This document shows positions 1 through 8,130 of a stretch of DNA of 64,000 nucleotides, piece after piece. The position numbers and the translations under genes were made by a program. Under the pieces are notes generated by a model, which was not told the DNA's origin, made no database searches, and worked only from the letters and a program-made list of their open reading frames with translations. Source of the DNA: Isobaculum melis. GTDB taxonomy: Bacteria > Bacillota > Bacilli > Lactobacillales > Carnobacteriaceae. The stretch is taken from contig NZ_FOHA01000004.1 of the NCBI RefSeq assembly GCF_900111355.1, positions 1 through 64,000 of the forward strand. The letters run 5' to 3'. Numbering within the stretch: the stretch's first letter is position 1; each line of letters begins with the position of its first letter.

Positions 1-200
1 TTGATAGACATGCCAATTTAAAATATAAATATGGCAATAGAAAATTTTGGTGTAAAGGATTCTATGTGGATACAGTAGGCAGAAATAAAAAAGCGATAGC
101 AGAGTATATAAGAAACCAGATACAAGAAGACGTAGTAGCAGAACAGTTAAGTTTGATGGAGTATGTAGATCCCTTTACTGGGAAAGAAACGAAGAGATGA
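1..200 (+). CDS. tnpA: IS200/IS605-family transposase TnpA, C-terminal part (cut by window edge)
   Basis: An open frame entering from the left edge (first full codon at base 3) ends at TGA 198-200 and gives 65 residues. It reads as the C-terminus of a Y1 HUH single-strand transposase: the segment FWCKGFYVDTVGRN is followed by AEYIRNQ, which supplies the catalytic tyrosine and the glutamine four residues later, and the tail ends EYVDPFTGKE. These features are typical of IS200-type TnpA. The HUH motif lies outside the window, so activity cannot be judged. The element runs in the same direction as the following genes and its 3' end structure lies at about 265-334. Confidence 0.85.
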   Translation, partial: DRHANLKYKYGNRKFWCKGFYVDTVGRNKKAIAEYIRNQIQEDVVAEQLSLMEYVDPFTGKETKR

Positions 201-340
201 TAAAATAAAACAAATCCTTGAGGATTTGCGCGTGAATGTAGTACAGTTGGCGGACTTATTCGTAAGCCTTTAGGCTAAGGTCAGTAACATTGGCTTTCAG
301 CCAAAGAGCAAACCACCCGTTCACACGGGTGGTTTTGATT
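201..340 (+). mobile_element. Right-end region of IS200/IS605-like element with hairpins
   Basis: After the tnpA stop there are three hairpins. They are a 4-bp stem at 265-276, a 6-bp stem at 290-295/299-304, and a perfect 9-bp stem at 311-319/326-334 (AACCACCCG, loop TTCACA). IS200/IS605 elements carry subterminal hairpins at their ends instead of terminal inverted repeats, so the last hairpin probably marks the right end. The cleavage site is probably within the TTTTGATT that follows it. The exact boundary is inferred. Confidence 0.65.
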
Positions 341-369
341 AGAAAAAGTAAGAAAACAAAGGGGATTGA

Positions 370-398
370 TTGTATTATTTGTGATTATAAATTATCAT
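370..398 (+). promoter_or_regulatory. Putative promoter for ymfF operon
   Basis: TTGTAT at 370-375 and TATCAT at 393-398 are separated by 17 bp. The site lies between the IS end and ymfF. Confidence 0.4.
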
Positions 399-431
399 AG
401 AATAGATAAGAAAAGGTGGAGGGATAAACGA

Positions 432-1700
432 ATGAATAGTGACTTAAAAAATGGCATTCACTTAAATATGATTCAAACTAAAAAATATAAAACAGTTCGT
501 ATTGTGTTAAAGTTTAAAACGACTTTATCTGCAGAAAATAGTACAAAACGAACATTAATTTCCAGTTTGCTAGAAACCAATAGCGAAAAATATCCAACAC
601 AAACCAGCTTTAGAAGTAAATTAGCTGATCTTTATGGAGCTTCTTTAAGTACTGGCATTAGTAAAAAAGGCAATATGCATATTCTAAGTTTGTCAATGAG
701 TGTGGTCAATGAAAAGTATTTACAATCAGAAGCACAATTAATGGAAGAAGTTGTTCAGTTTATACAAGAAATTTTATTTGCTCCTCATGTAAAAAATGGT
801 GCATTTGATGAAGCGACTTTCTTAAGAGAAAAAGAAAACTTAGCAGATTATTATCTCTCTATTTTTGATGATAAACAGGCTTATACTAGCCTACAGCTAC
901 AAGAATTATACTATGATGGTGTGCAAAAAATACCAAGTATTGGCTGCTTAGAGGAACTAGAGAAAATAGATGCAGCTTCCTTATACGCCTATTACCAAGA
1001 CATGCTGCAAAATGATGAAATGGATATCTATGTGCTTGGGGATATTGATCCTGCAAAAATGGCAGCATTATTTAAACAATTACCATTTAAGAACCGTGAG
1101 ACAATTTCAAATCCTGTTTTTTACAACCAAAAGGTATCAGAAGAAATCGTCACTAAGAATGAAGTCCAAGATATTACGCAAGCTAAATTCAATTTGTTAT
1201 ATCAGACAGGGCTTTATTATCATCAAGACGCTTATTTTGCTGGGCAAATATTTAATGGCTTATTTGGCGGATTCCCACATTCAAAACTCTTTATGAATGT
1301 GCGAGAGAAAGCTAGTTTAGCTTACTATGCCTCAAGCCAATTGGATTCATTTAGAGGAACAATGGTTGTTCAAACTGGTATTGAGACTGAAAAAATGCCT
1401 CAAGTAAAAGACATTATTGCAGCACAGCTTAGCGCTTTACAAGCTGGCGATTTTAGTGAAGAAGACTTTGTTCAAACAAAGGAAATGCTGAAAAATCAAG
1501 TGCTTCAATCTGAAGATAGTGGAATTGCAGTGATTGAAAAAGCTTATAGTCACGATTTGATTAAAAAAGCGCCTTTAACGCCTTCTGAATGGTTTGAAGG
1601 GATTGATCAAGTAACTCGTGAGGACGTTATCTCAGTAGCAAATCAAGTCCACTTACAAGCAAGTTTCTTCTTAAGTGGGGAGGAGAAAAATAATGGATAA
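432..1700 (+). CDS. ymfF: M16-family peptidase-like protein YmfF (non-catalytic partner)
   Basis: The 422-residue protein resembles the YmfF branch of insulinase-like (M16) proteins, with the typical EKYPTQTSFRSKLADLYGA segment near residue 55. No HxxEH zinc motif is visible, so it is probably the non-catalytic half of a pair with the next gene, as usual for split M16 proteins. I chose ATG 432 because AAGGTGGAGG lies just upstream; a longer frame from 366 has no ribosome binding site. Its stop overlaps the ymfH start by 8 nt, which implies translational coupling. The physiological substrate of the pair is not known from sequence. Confidence 0.85.
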   Translation: MNSDLKNGIHLNMIQTKKYKTVRIVLKFKTTLSAENSTKRTLISSLLETNSEKYPTQTSFRSKLADLYGASLSTGISKKGNMHILSLSMSVVNEKYLQSEAQLMEEVVQFIQEILFAPHVKNGAFDEATFLREKENLADYYLSIFDDKQAYTSLQLQELYYDGVQKIPSIGCLEELEKIDAASLYAYYQDMLQNDEMDIYVLGDIDPAKMAALFKQLPFKNRETISNPVFYNQKVSEEIVTKNEVQDITQAKFNLLYQTGLYYHQDAYFAGQIFNGLFGGFPHSKLFMNVREKASLAYYASSQLDSFRGTMVVQTGIETEKMPQVKDIIAAQLSALQAGDFSEEDFVQTKEMLKNQVLQSEDSGIAVIEKAYSHDLIKKAPLTPSEWFEGIDQVTREDVISVANQVHLQASFFLSGEEKNNG

Positions 1701-2985
1701 ACAATATTATGCACAATTAGATGAAACTCTTTATAAAGAAACCTTACCAAATGGTTTAAAAGTCACACTTTTACCTAAAAATGAATTTCATAAAACTTAT
1801 GGTATTTTTACAACCAATTATGGGTCCATTGATCGTATCTTTGTTCCTTTAGGGAAATCTGAAAAAGTCACTGTTCCAGATGGTATTGCCCATTTTTTAG
1901 AGCATAAAATGTTTGAAAAAGAAACAGGGGATGTTTTTCAAATCTTTGGAAAACAAGGTGCAGCAGCCAATGCCTTTACTTCATTTACCAGAACCAGTTA
2001 TCTATTTTCAAGTACCAATCATGTCTTAAAAAATGTTGGCACCCTATTAGATTTTGTCCAAACTCCTTATTTTACGAAAGAAACCGTTGATAAGGAAAAA
2101 GGAATCATTGCTCAAGAAATTAAGATGTATGATGATGAACCAAATTGGCGCTTATATTTTGGGCTGATTGGCAACCTTTATCCATTGCATCCAATTCATA
2201 TTGATATTGCAGGAACCGTAGAGAGTATTCAAGAGATTACAGCAGAATGGCTCTATGAATGCTATCACACCTTTTATCATCCAAGTAACATGAATTTATT
2301 TGTTGTTGGTAAAATGGATCCAGAGGAAATGATGGCATTGATTAAAGAAAATCAAGCCAGTAAGCAATTTGAGCCAACACAACCAATTGAACGCTTTTTC
2401 CCAGCTGATCAGGAAGAAGTCATCACACCATTTAGCAGCATTGAGATGCCGATTAAACGCAGTAAAAGTATTGTTGGGATTAAAGGTCAGCCATTCTTAT
2501 TGACAGGTAAATCAGCCCTTGCCCATAAGGTCACTATGAATCTGGCTTTATCTATGCTATTTGGAAGTACCTCAAGCAATTATCTACGTTTATACGATGA
2601 AGGGATTATTGATGATAGCTTTTCTTATGAATATAATCTTGATCGTACCTTTAACTTTGTGGATGTTGGTGGGGATGCAAAAGATCCAACGGCGTTATCT
2701 GATGCTGTTAAGGAAATCTTATTAAATGTCGCAACTAGTTCTGATTTAACCAATGAAAACTTGACACTTGTTAGAAAAAGAATGATAGGGCATGTGCTAC
2801 AATCAATGAATTCACTTGAGTATATTGCCAATCAATATAGCCAAGAAGCCTTTGAAGATAGTAATTTATTTGACCTTGTACCGATTATTGAAAGTATTAC
2901 CTTAGCGCAAATTAAGCAAACCATCTCTGCTTTTATGCAAGCAGATCGTATGAGTGTCTGTCATATGCTACCAAAAGAGGTGTAG
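1693..2985 (+). CDS. ymfH: M16-family zinc peptidase YmfH
   Basis: The 430-residue insulinase-like peptidase carries the inverted zinc motif HxxEH in AHFLEHKMFE near residue 73. Downstream acidic residues lie in the KEKGIIAQEIKMYDDEPNW region, as in active M16 proteases. It is therefore the likely catalytic partner of YmfF. ATG 1693 follows GGGGAGGAG, and the frame overlaps the end of ymfF by 8 nt. ymfI starts 2 nt after its stop, so the three genes form one tight operon, the order known from Bacillus (ymfF-ymfH-ymfI). Confidence 0.88.
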   Translation: MDKQYYAQLDETLYKETLPNGLKVTLLPKNEFHKTYGIFTTNYGSIDRIFVPLGKSEKVTVPDGIAHFLEHKMFEKETGDVFQIFGKQGAAANAFTSFTRTSYLFSSTNHVLKNVGTLLDFVQTPYFTKETVDKEKGIIAQEIKMYDDEPNWRLYFGLIGNLYPLHPIHIDIAGTVESIQEITAEWLYECYHTFYHPSNMNLFVVGKMDPEEMMALIKENQASKQFEPTQPIERFFPADQEEVITPFSSIEMPIKRSKSIVGIKGQPFLLTGKSALAHKVTMNLALSMLFGSTSSNYLRLYDEGIIDDSFSYEYNLDRTFNFVDVGGDAKDPTALSDAVKEILLNVATSSDLTNENLTLVRKRMIGHVLQSMNSLEYIANQYSQEAFEDSNLFDLVPIIESITLAQIKQTISAFMQADRMSVCHMLPKEV

Positions 2986-2987
2986 CC

Positions 2988-3713
2988 ATGAAATTTGCGC
3001 TCATTATTGGAGCCAGTGGAGATGTTGGAAAAGCAATCGCTGCTGATCTTGCAGCAGATGGTTGGTCTTTATATTTACACTATTATCAAGATGAAAAAAG
3101 TGTGTTAGAACAAGTAAAGGCTTATCATGAAGCTTATCCAAAGCAAGAATTTATTGCCCTTAAACAAGACCTAACAGATGAAGCAACCGTTGAGCAGCTA
3201 TTAGGGGGTATTTTTTCAATCGATGCAGTGGTGTTTGCGAGCGGTTTAGCAGATTATCATTTGTTGGTAGATCTTCCTTTAGATACGTTAGATTTAATGT
3301 GGAAAATCCATGTGAGAGCACCAATTCAGCTATTACAAGGCTTACAATCTAAGCTTGCCAAAAGTCAACGGGGCAGAGTTTTGTTTATTAGTTCAGTTTA
3401 TGCAGTAAGTGGTAGTCCAATGGAAGTGGCTTATAGTACAACAAAAGGCGCGCAATTGGCATTTGTTAAAAGCTATAGTCAGGAAGTTGCCAGCTTAGGG
3501 ATTACAGTTAATGCTTTGTTACCAGGAGCAATTGATACAAAGATGTTAGCGACCTTTACCAAAGAAGAAAAAGCACAATTAATCGCAGAAATTCCAATGG
3601 GGAGACTGGCATTACCACCTGAAATCGCTTTTTGGGTCAAACAAATTTTAAGCAAACAAGGAAGCTATTTAACAGGACAGGGTATTGTTATCAGTGGTGG
3701 TTGGCTACATTAA
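2988..3713 (+). CDS. ymfI: EF-P 5-aminopentanone reductase (SDR family)
   Basis: The 241-residue short-chain dehydrogenase has an N-terminal Rossmann glycine motif GASGDVGKAIA (residues 7-17), a catalytic serine in FISSVYA, and YSTTK as the YxxxK pair. YmfI in Bacillus subtilis reduces the 5-aminopentanone group on the modified lysine of elongation factor P to 5-aminopentanol, which supports translation through polyproline stretches. The ymfF-ymfH-ymfI order supports orthology; sequence alone would only give a generic SDR. The start lies 2 nt after ymfH, with AAGAGGTG as ribosome binding site. Confidence 0.8.
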   Translation: MKFALIIGASGDVGKAIAADLAADGWSLYLHYYQDEKSVLEQVKAYHEAYPKQEFIALKQDLTDEATVEQLLGGIFSIDAVVFASGLADYHLLVDLPLDTLDLMWKIHVRAPIQLLQGLQSKLAKSQRGRVLFISSVYAVSGSPMEVAYSTTKGAQLAFVKSYSQEVASLGITVNALLPGAIDTKMLATFTKEEKAQLIAEIPMGRLALPPEIAFWVKQILSKQGSYLTGQGIVISGGWLH

Positions 3714-3744
3714 TGAAAAATTAATGAATTCTCTATTCTTAATG

Positions 3745-3753
3745 TGATATAAT
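3745..3753 (+). promoter_or_regulatory. Extended -10 promoter upstream of rodZ
   Basis: TGATATAAT is an extended -10 element with no good -35. It lies about 60 nt before the rodZ start in the 93-nt gap after ymfI. Confidence 0.45.
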
Positions 3754-3812
3754 ATTTTTGAGAGTAGGAATCAAAAAAATTCCTCATAAGTAGATTAGGT
3801 AGGTGAATGTCA

Positions 3813-4703
3813 GTGAATGAAATTGGAGAAAAATTAAAGCAGGCTAGAAAAGATAAAGGCTATTCTTTAGATGACTTGCAACAAATTACAAAAATTCAAA
3901 AACGTTATTTGGAAGCCATTGAAGAAGGTAACTTGGATGTGATGCCAGGTAAATTCTATGCCCGTGCATTTATTAAACAATATGCTGATACAGTGGGGTT
4001 AGATGGGGATCAATTGCTATCTGAAAACAACAATGAGGTTCCTGAAACACATGAAGAAGCATATACAGAACAATTAAATACAAGTCAGACGCGGGTCCGA
4101 ACAAAAAAAAGTAATGATATTTTAGATAAGCTGATTAGTCTGTTGCCTACAATTATTGTGACACTCATCGTGCTTGCAATAATGGTTGGTATTTGGCTAG
4201 CCTTTTCAAATAATAAAGCAAATAAAGAAACCCGTATGATTGATACAAGTTCAGGAATTGTTGTGTCAAAAGCAGAAAGTCAAGCAACTTCTGAAACTGA
4301 ATCGAAGGAAGAAAGTACGGCATCAAGCACTTCAGAACGTAAAGAAGAGAAGAAGGATAAAGAGAAAGACAAAGAGAAAAAGCAAACCATTACCAATGAA
4401 AGTGTGTCTGGACGCGATTCCGTTTATACGGTTCAAAATGCACCTGCTTCTTCAAGTCTAACTCTAACTGCTACAAATCCAGCCTGGATTCAAGTGAATG
4501 ATGAAGCTGGTGCCAGTTTATTTGCAGGAACAATGGTGGCTGGACAAACAGAAGAAATTAAAATAGAGGGTGCTCAAACCATAACCCTTATTTTGGGAAA
4601 TGCTGCAAATACAAAAATTAAACTTAATGGAGAAGATTTTGTGTCTGCAAATCCTTTAGCAACACAAAATGTTCAATTAAAACTTGTAACAGCTGCACCA
4701 TAA
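3813..4703 (+). CDS. rodZ: RodZ-like cell-shape protein with N-terminal HTH (YmfM family)
   Basis: The N-terminus is a Cro/CI-type helix-turn-helix (about residues 1-70, with LDDLQQITKIQKRYLEAIEEG) typical of RodZ. A charged linker, one membrane segment near residues 108-132 (LISLLPTIIVTLIVLAIMVGIW), a low-complexity Ser/Glu/Lys region, and a C-terminal extracellular DUF4115-like beta domain follow. RodZ links MreB filaments to the elongation machinery, and mreBCD lies further along this window. GTG 3813 is favoured because AGGTAGGTG (3797-3805) is correctly spaced for it; ATG 3807 is in frame but only 1 nt from that motif. pgsA follows, as in other Firmicutes. Confidence 0.85.
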   Translation: MNEIGEKLKQARKDKGYSLDDLQQITKIQKRYLEAIEEGNLDVMPGKFYARAFIKQYADTVGLDGDQLLSENNNEVPETHEEAYTEQLNTSQTRVRTKKSNDILDKLISLLPTIIVTLIVLAIMVGIWLAFSNNKANKETRMIDTSSGIVVSKAESQATSETESKEESTASSTSERKEEKKDKEKDKEKKQTITNESVSGRDSVYTVQNAPASSSLTLTATNPAWIQVNDEAGASLFAGTMVAGQTEEIKIEGAQTITLILGNAANTKIKLNGEDFVSANPLATQNVQLKLVTAAP

Positions 4704-4737
4704 TAATGATGAAACAATTGAAAGGTGAGAAAAAAGT

Positions 4738-5316
4738 TTGAATTTGCCAAATAAATTAACTGTGCTAAGAATCATGATGATTCCTTTATTTATGATTGTT
4801 TTATTAGCACCTATCCAATTGGGGTCGTTGACTTTGTTAGGAACAACACTTCCAATTACACAATTACTTGCTGCAATTATTTTTGCAGTTGCAAGCTATA
4901 CAGATTTCCTTGATGGCCAAATTGCCCGTTCTAAAGGACTAGTCACTAATTTTGGGAAATTTGCTGATCCATTAGCTGATAAAATGCTGGTCATTACAGC
5001 TTTTATTATTCTAGTTGGAAAAGGAATGGTGCCATCATGGGTCGTTGCGATTATCGTTTGTCGTGAGTTAGCGGTAACAGGACTGCGTTTACTATTAGTG
5101 GGAGACGGAGAAGTGATGGCAGCAGCAATGCCAGGGAAAATCAAAACAGCGACACAAATGGTTGCCATTATCTTACTGCTATTGAATAATTTTCCTTTTG
5201 CAGGGATTGGGATTCCATTAGATATGATCATGCTTTATGTGTGTCTATTTTTCACGATTTATTCTGGGTATGATTATTTTGTAAAAAATAAAGAGATTTT
5301 TAAAGATTCTATGTAA
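4738..5316 (+). CDS. pgsA: CDP-diacylglycerol-glycerol-3-phosphate 3-phosphatidyltransferase
   Basis: PgsA makes phosphatidylglycerol phosphate at the membrane, the first step to phosphatidylglycerol and cardiolipin. The 192-residue protein shows the CDP-alcohol phosphotransferase signature DGxxAR(x8)GxxxDxxxD, split here as DGQIAR then GKFADPLAD at about residues 60-82. Several hydrophobic segments surround it. The start is TTG 4738, with AAAGGTGAG 11 nt upstream. The gene follows rodZ by 34 nt and is closed by a strong terminator. Confidence 0.95.
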   Translation: MNLPNKLTVLRIMMIPLFMIVLLAPIQLGSLTLLGTTLPITQLLAAIIFAVASYTDFLDGQIARSKGLVTNFGKFADPLADKMLVITAFIILVGKGMVPSWVVAIIVCRELAVTGLRLLLVGDGEVMAAAMPGKIKTATQMVAIILLLLNNFPFAGIGIPLDMIMLYVCLFFTIYSGYDYFVKNKEIFKDSM

Positions 5317-5322
5317 ATACTG

Positions 5323-5372
5323 AAGCACCTACAAAAATTAATGGATTCATTAATTCATGTAGGTGCTTTTTA
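5323..5372 (+). terminator. Rho-independent terminator after pgsA
   Basis: AAGCACCTACA (5323-5333) pairs with TGTAGGTGCTT (5358-5368) and is followed by a T-run. Confidence 0.85.
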
Positions 5373-5427
5373 TTAAAATGACTTTTAAAACAGTTAACGT
5401 ATTTTAATAAATGAGGAGTGAACAACA

Positions 5428-6675
5428 ATGAGAGCAGAAATTATTGCAGTCGGTACAGAGCTTTTACTAGGACAAATTACGAATACAAATGCTACTTTTT
5501 TATCAAAAGAATTAGCTGGATTAGGAATCGATGTTTTTCATCATACCGTTGTAGGAGATAATCCTGAACGACTTAAGGAGGTACTTCGCGTTGCCGAAAA
5601 GAGAAGTGACCTTATTATTTTTTCAGGCGGCCTAGGTCCTACAAAGGATGATATGACGAAACAAACAATTGCCAACTACCTTGGGAAAGATTTAGTACTT
5701 GATCAACCAACTATGGATCAAGTATTGGCTTACCACCAGAAAATAAAAAAAGAGATGCCAGAGAATAATAAAATGCAAGCGATGGTGATTGAAGGCTCAA
5801 CTGTATTACCCAATACAACAGGCTTAGCAGCCGGGATGTTTTTACAGCACCAGGATACATGCTTATTATTGCTTCCAGGCCCGCCAAATGAATTATATCC
5901 GATGTTCTTAAATACAGGAAAACAGCTATTACTGCCACTATTAGGCCAGCAAGAATTCCTGTTATCTCGGGTGTTAAGATTTTATGGGATAGGAGAATCA
6001 AAGCTGGCAACTTTATTAGATGATCTGATTGAAAATCAAACAAACCCAACGCTTGCGACCTATGCAGGGACTTATGAAGTGACGTTGCGTTTAACGGCAA
6101 AGGCTAACAGCGAATCTGAAGCAAATCTCTTATTAGATGACCTAGAAAATCAAGTCCAAAGCCTAGTTGGATCCTATTTCTATGGATATGGCGATCAAAA
6201 TAGTTTACCTCAAGTAGTTGTGCAAGCCTTACAGAAGCATCAGTTAACCATTACAGCAGCTGAAAGCTTAACAGGGGGGCTATTTCAAAGTGAACTAGCC
6301 AGTATTCCAGGGGCCTCAAAAATCTTTCCGGGTGGCTTTGTTACCTATAGTCCAGAAGCAAAAAGTTCTTTATTGGCTATTTCTCCTCACATCATTGAGC
6401 AGGAAGGAGTGGTAAGCGAAGCCTGTGCGAAAGCGATGGCAGAGCATGTAAGAGCAAAAATGGCAACCGATATTGGTGTTTCATTAACAGGTGTAGCAGG
6501 GCCAGATGAGCTAGAGCAACAACCAGCTGGTACAGTCTGGATTGGTTTAGCTAGCAAAGGCAAAGAACCAACAGCCTATCTGTATCATTTTGCACATCAA
6601 CGCAATGGCAATCGAGAACGAGCAGTCTTAACAGCTTTTGATCTAGTGCGAAAATATCTAGAAAAACACTGTTAA
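5428..6675 (+). CDS. cinA: CinA: competence/damage-inducible protein, nicotinamide-nucleotide amidase domain
   Basis: The 415-residue protein has an N-terminal MoCF-like domain (EIIAVGTELLLGQITNTNA at residues 3-21, FSGGLGPTKDD near 72-82). Its C-terminal PncC-type domain (AAESLTGG near 285, then SLTGVAGPD) deamidates NMN in homologues. CinA is commonly encoded just upstream of recA and can be co-expressed with it in competence. Here recA has its own promoter in the 139-nt gap. GAGGAGTG precedes ATG 5428. Confidence 0.93.
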   Translation: MRAEIIAVGTELLLGQITNTNATFLSKELAGLGIDVFHHTVVGDNPERLKEVLRVAEKRSDLIIFSGGLGPTKDDMTKQTIANYLGKDLVLDQPTMDQVLAYHQKIKKEMPENNKMQAMVIEGSTVLPNTTGLAAGMFLQHQDTCLLLLPGPPNELYPMFLNTGKQLLLPLLGQQEFLLSRVLRFYGIGESKLATLLDDLIENQTNPTLATYAGTYEVTLRLTAKANSESEANLLLDDLENQVQSLVGSYFYGYGDQNSLPQVVVQALQKHQLTITAAESLTGGLFQSELASIPGASKIFPGGFVTYSPEAKSSLLAISPHIIEQEGVVSEACAKAMAEHVRAKMATDIGVSLTGVAGPDELEQQPAGTVWIGLASKGKEPTAYLYHFAHQRNGNRERAVLTAFDLVRKYLEKHC

Positions 6676-6707
6676 ATCAAGGTTTCCAAAATTAATGACA
6701 AAAAAGG

Positions 6708-6721
6708 CGAATGTTTGTTCG
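6708..6721 (+). promoter_or_regulatory. LexA (SOS) box upstream of recA
   Basis: CGAATGTTTGTTCG matches the Gram-positive LexA palindrome CGAAC-N4-GTTCG with one mismatch. It ends 8 nt before the recA -35, so LexA would block the promoter. Confidence 0.75.
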
Positions 6722-6729
6722 GTTTTTTC

Positions 6730-6758
6730 TTGATTTTTTGAAGAATAACCAGTATGAT
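6730..6758 (+). promoter_or_regulatory. recA promoter
   Basis: TTGATT (6730-6735), a 17-bp spacer and TATGAT (6753-6758), directly downstream of the LexA box. Confidence 0.75.
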
Positions 6759-6814
6759 AAACATATAAGAAATTTAGATAATAAAAAGCGAGTGAAATTA
6801 GAGGAGGCATATTT

Positions 6815-7879
6815 GTGGCAGACGAACGCAAAGCGGCATTAGATGCGGCACTTAAAAAAATAGAAAAAAACTTTGGTAAAGGCTCAGTAATGAAACTGGG
6901 AGAAAAAATAGATACACAAATTTCAACGATTCCAAGTGGATCATTAGCACTAGATGTGGCATTAGGCGTAGGTGGTTTTCCAAAAGGTAGAATTATCGAA
7001 GTTTATGGGCCAGAAAGTTCAGGTAAAACAACTGTTGCTTTACATGCAGTAGCTGAAGTTCAAAAAAATGGTGGAATTGCAGCCTTTATTGATGCAGAGC
7101 ATGCCCTTGATCCAGAGTATGCAAAAAACTTAGGTGTAGATATTGATGAGTTACTTTTATCTCAACCAGATACAGGTGAACAAGGACTTGAAATCGCTGA
7201 TGCATTGGTTTCTAGTGGTGCAGTTGATATTGTCGTGATTGACTCAGTAGCAGCATTAGTACCTCGTGCAGAGATAGAGGGCGAGATGGGAGATAGCCAT
7301 GTTGGGCTACAAGCTCGTTTAATGTCACAAGCCTTAAGAAAATTATCAGGTTCAATTAACAAAACAAAAACAATTGCACTATTTATTAACCAAATCCGCG
7401 AAAAAGTTGGTGTAATGTTTGGAAATCCTGAAATTACTCCTGGCGGACGTGCTCTAAAATTCTATGCAACCATTCGATTGGAAGTTAGAAGAGCAGAGCA
7501 AATCAAAAATGGAACGGATATTGTTGGGAACCGTACAAAAATTAAAGTGGTTAAAAATAAAGTAGCACCACCATTTAAAGTAGCAGAAGTTGATGTGATG
7601 TATGGTGAAGGGATTTCTCAAGTTGGAGAATTACTTGATATGGCATCTGATAAAGATATCGTTAATAAAAGTGGTGCTTGGTATTCTTATAATGGAGAAC
7701 GTATTGGACAAGGTCGTGAAAATGCGAAACAATACTTTAAAGACCATCCAGAATTAAGAATTGAAATTGAAAAAATTGTTCGTGGTGCTTATGGCATTGG
7801 TGAACTTGTTGAAGAGAAAGCAGAGCCTAAAGCCAAAGCAAAAAAAGAAGAGAAGGCAGAAACAGCAGAAAAAGAATAA
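6815..7879 (+). CDS. recA: Recombinase RecA
   Basis: RecA forms filaments on single-stranded DNA, drives strand exchange and triggers LexA self-cleavage. The 354-residue protein has Walker [10 protein letters not shown] at residues 65-73 and the conserved segments IDAEHALDP and [18 protein letters not shown]. Its C-terminal tail is charged ([20 protein letters not shown] region). No intein or insertion is present. The start is GTG 6815 behind AGGAGG. The upstream LexA box marks it as SOS-controlled. Confidence 0.98.
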   Translation: MADERKAALDAALKKIEKNFGKGSVMKLGEKIDTQISTIPSGSLALDVALGVGGFPKGRIIEVYGPESSGKTTVALHAVAEVQKNGGIAAFIDAEHALDPEYAKNLGVDIDELLLSQPDTGEQGLEIADALVSSGAVDIVVIDSVAALVPRAEIEGEMGDSHVGLQARLMSQALRKLSGSINKTKTIALFINQIREKVGVMFGNPEITPGGRALKFYATIRLEVRRAEQIKNGTDIVGNRTKIKVVKNKVAPPFKVAEVDVMYGEGISQVGELLDMASDKDIVNKSGAWYSYNGERIGQGRENAKQYFKDHPELRIEIEKIVRGAYGIGELVEEKAEPKAKAKKEEKAETAEKE

Positions 7880-7888
7880 CAATCAAAA

Positions 7889-7918
7889 ATATCACTCAAT
7901 AGGAGTGGTATTTTTTTT
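7889..7918 (+). terminator. Terminator after recA
   Basis: ATATCACTC pairs with GGAGTGGTAT (one G-T pair) across a 4-nt loop, followed by eight T. Confidence 0.85.
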
Positions 7919-7983
7919 ATGAGCTAAAGTCAGAAATTCTGATGAAATCAAGAAAGAAAACCTTTTCTCTTTTCTTTTTTAAG

Positions 7984-8012
7984 TTGACATGTTATGAAAT
8001 GAGATTTAGAAT
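7984..8012 (+). promoter_or_regulatory. rny promoter
   Basis: Consensus TTGACA (7984-7989), 17-bp spacer, TAGAAT (8007-8012). The roughly 110-nt leader that follows shows no recognised riboswitch or strong hairpin. Confidence 0.75.
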
Positions 8013-8130
8013 AGGAGAGTGTGCATGATTAACTTACACACAATGCTGTATATTGAATTCAAATGAAGAGATGCAATGTACTTGCATACACTGAAAAATA
8101 AAAAATTAAATATGATACGGAGGTGAAAGA

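Noticed and set aside
970-1296. 108-codon plus-strand frame inside ymfF
   Set aside because: Overlaps ymfF in another frame and shows no recognisable domain.
5711-6100. 129-codon minus-strand frame inside cinA
   Set aside because: Shadow of cinA; no ribosome binding site or family resemblance.
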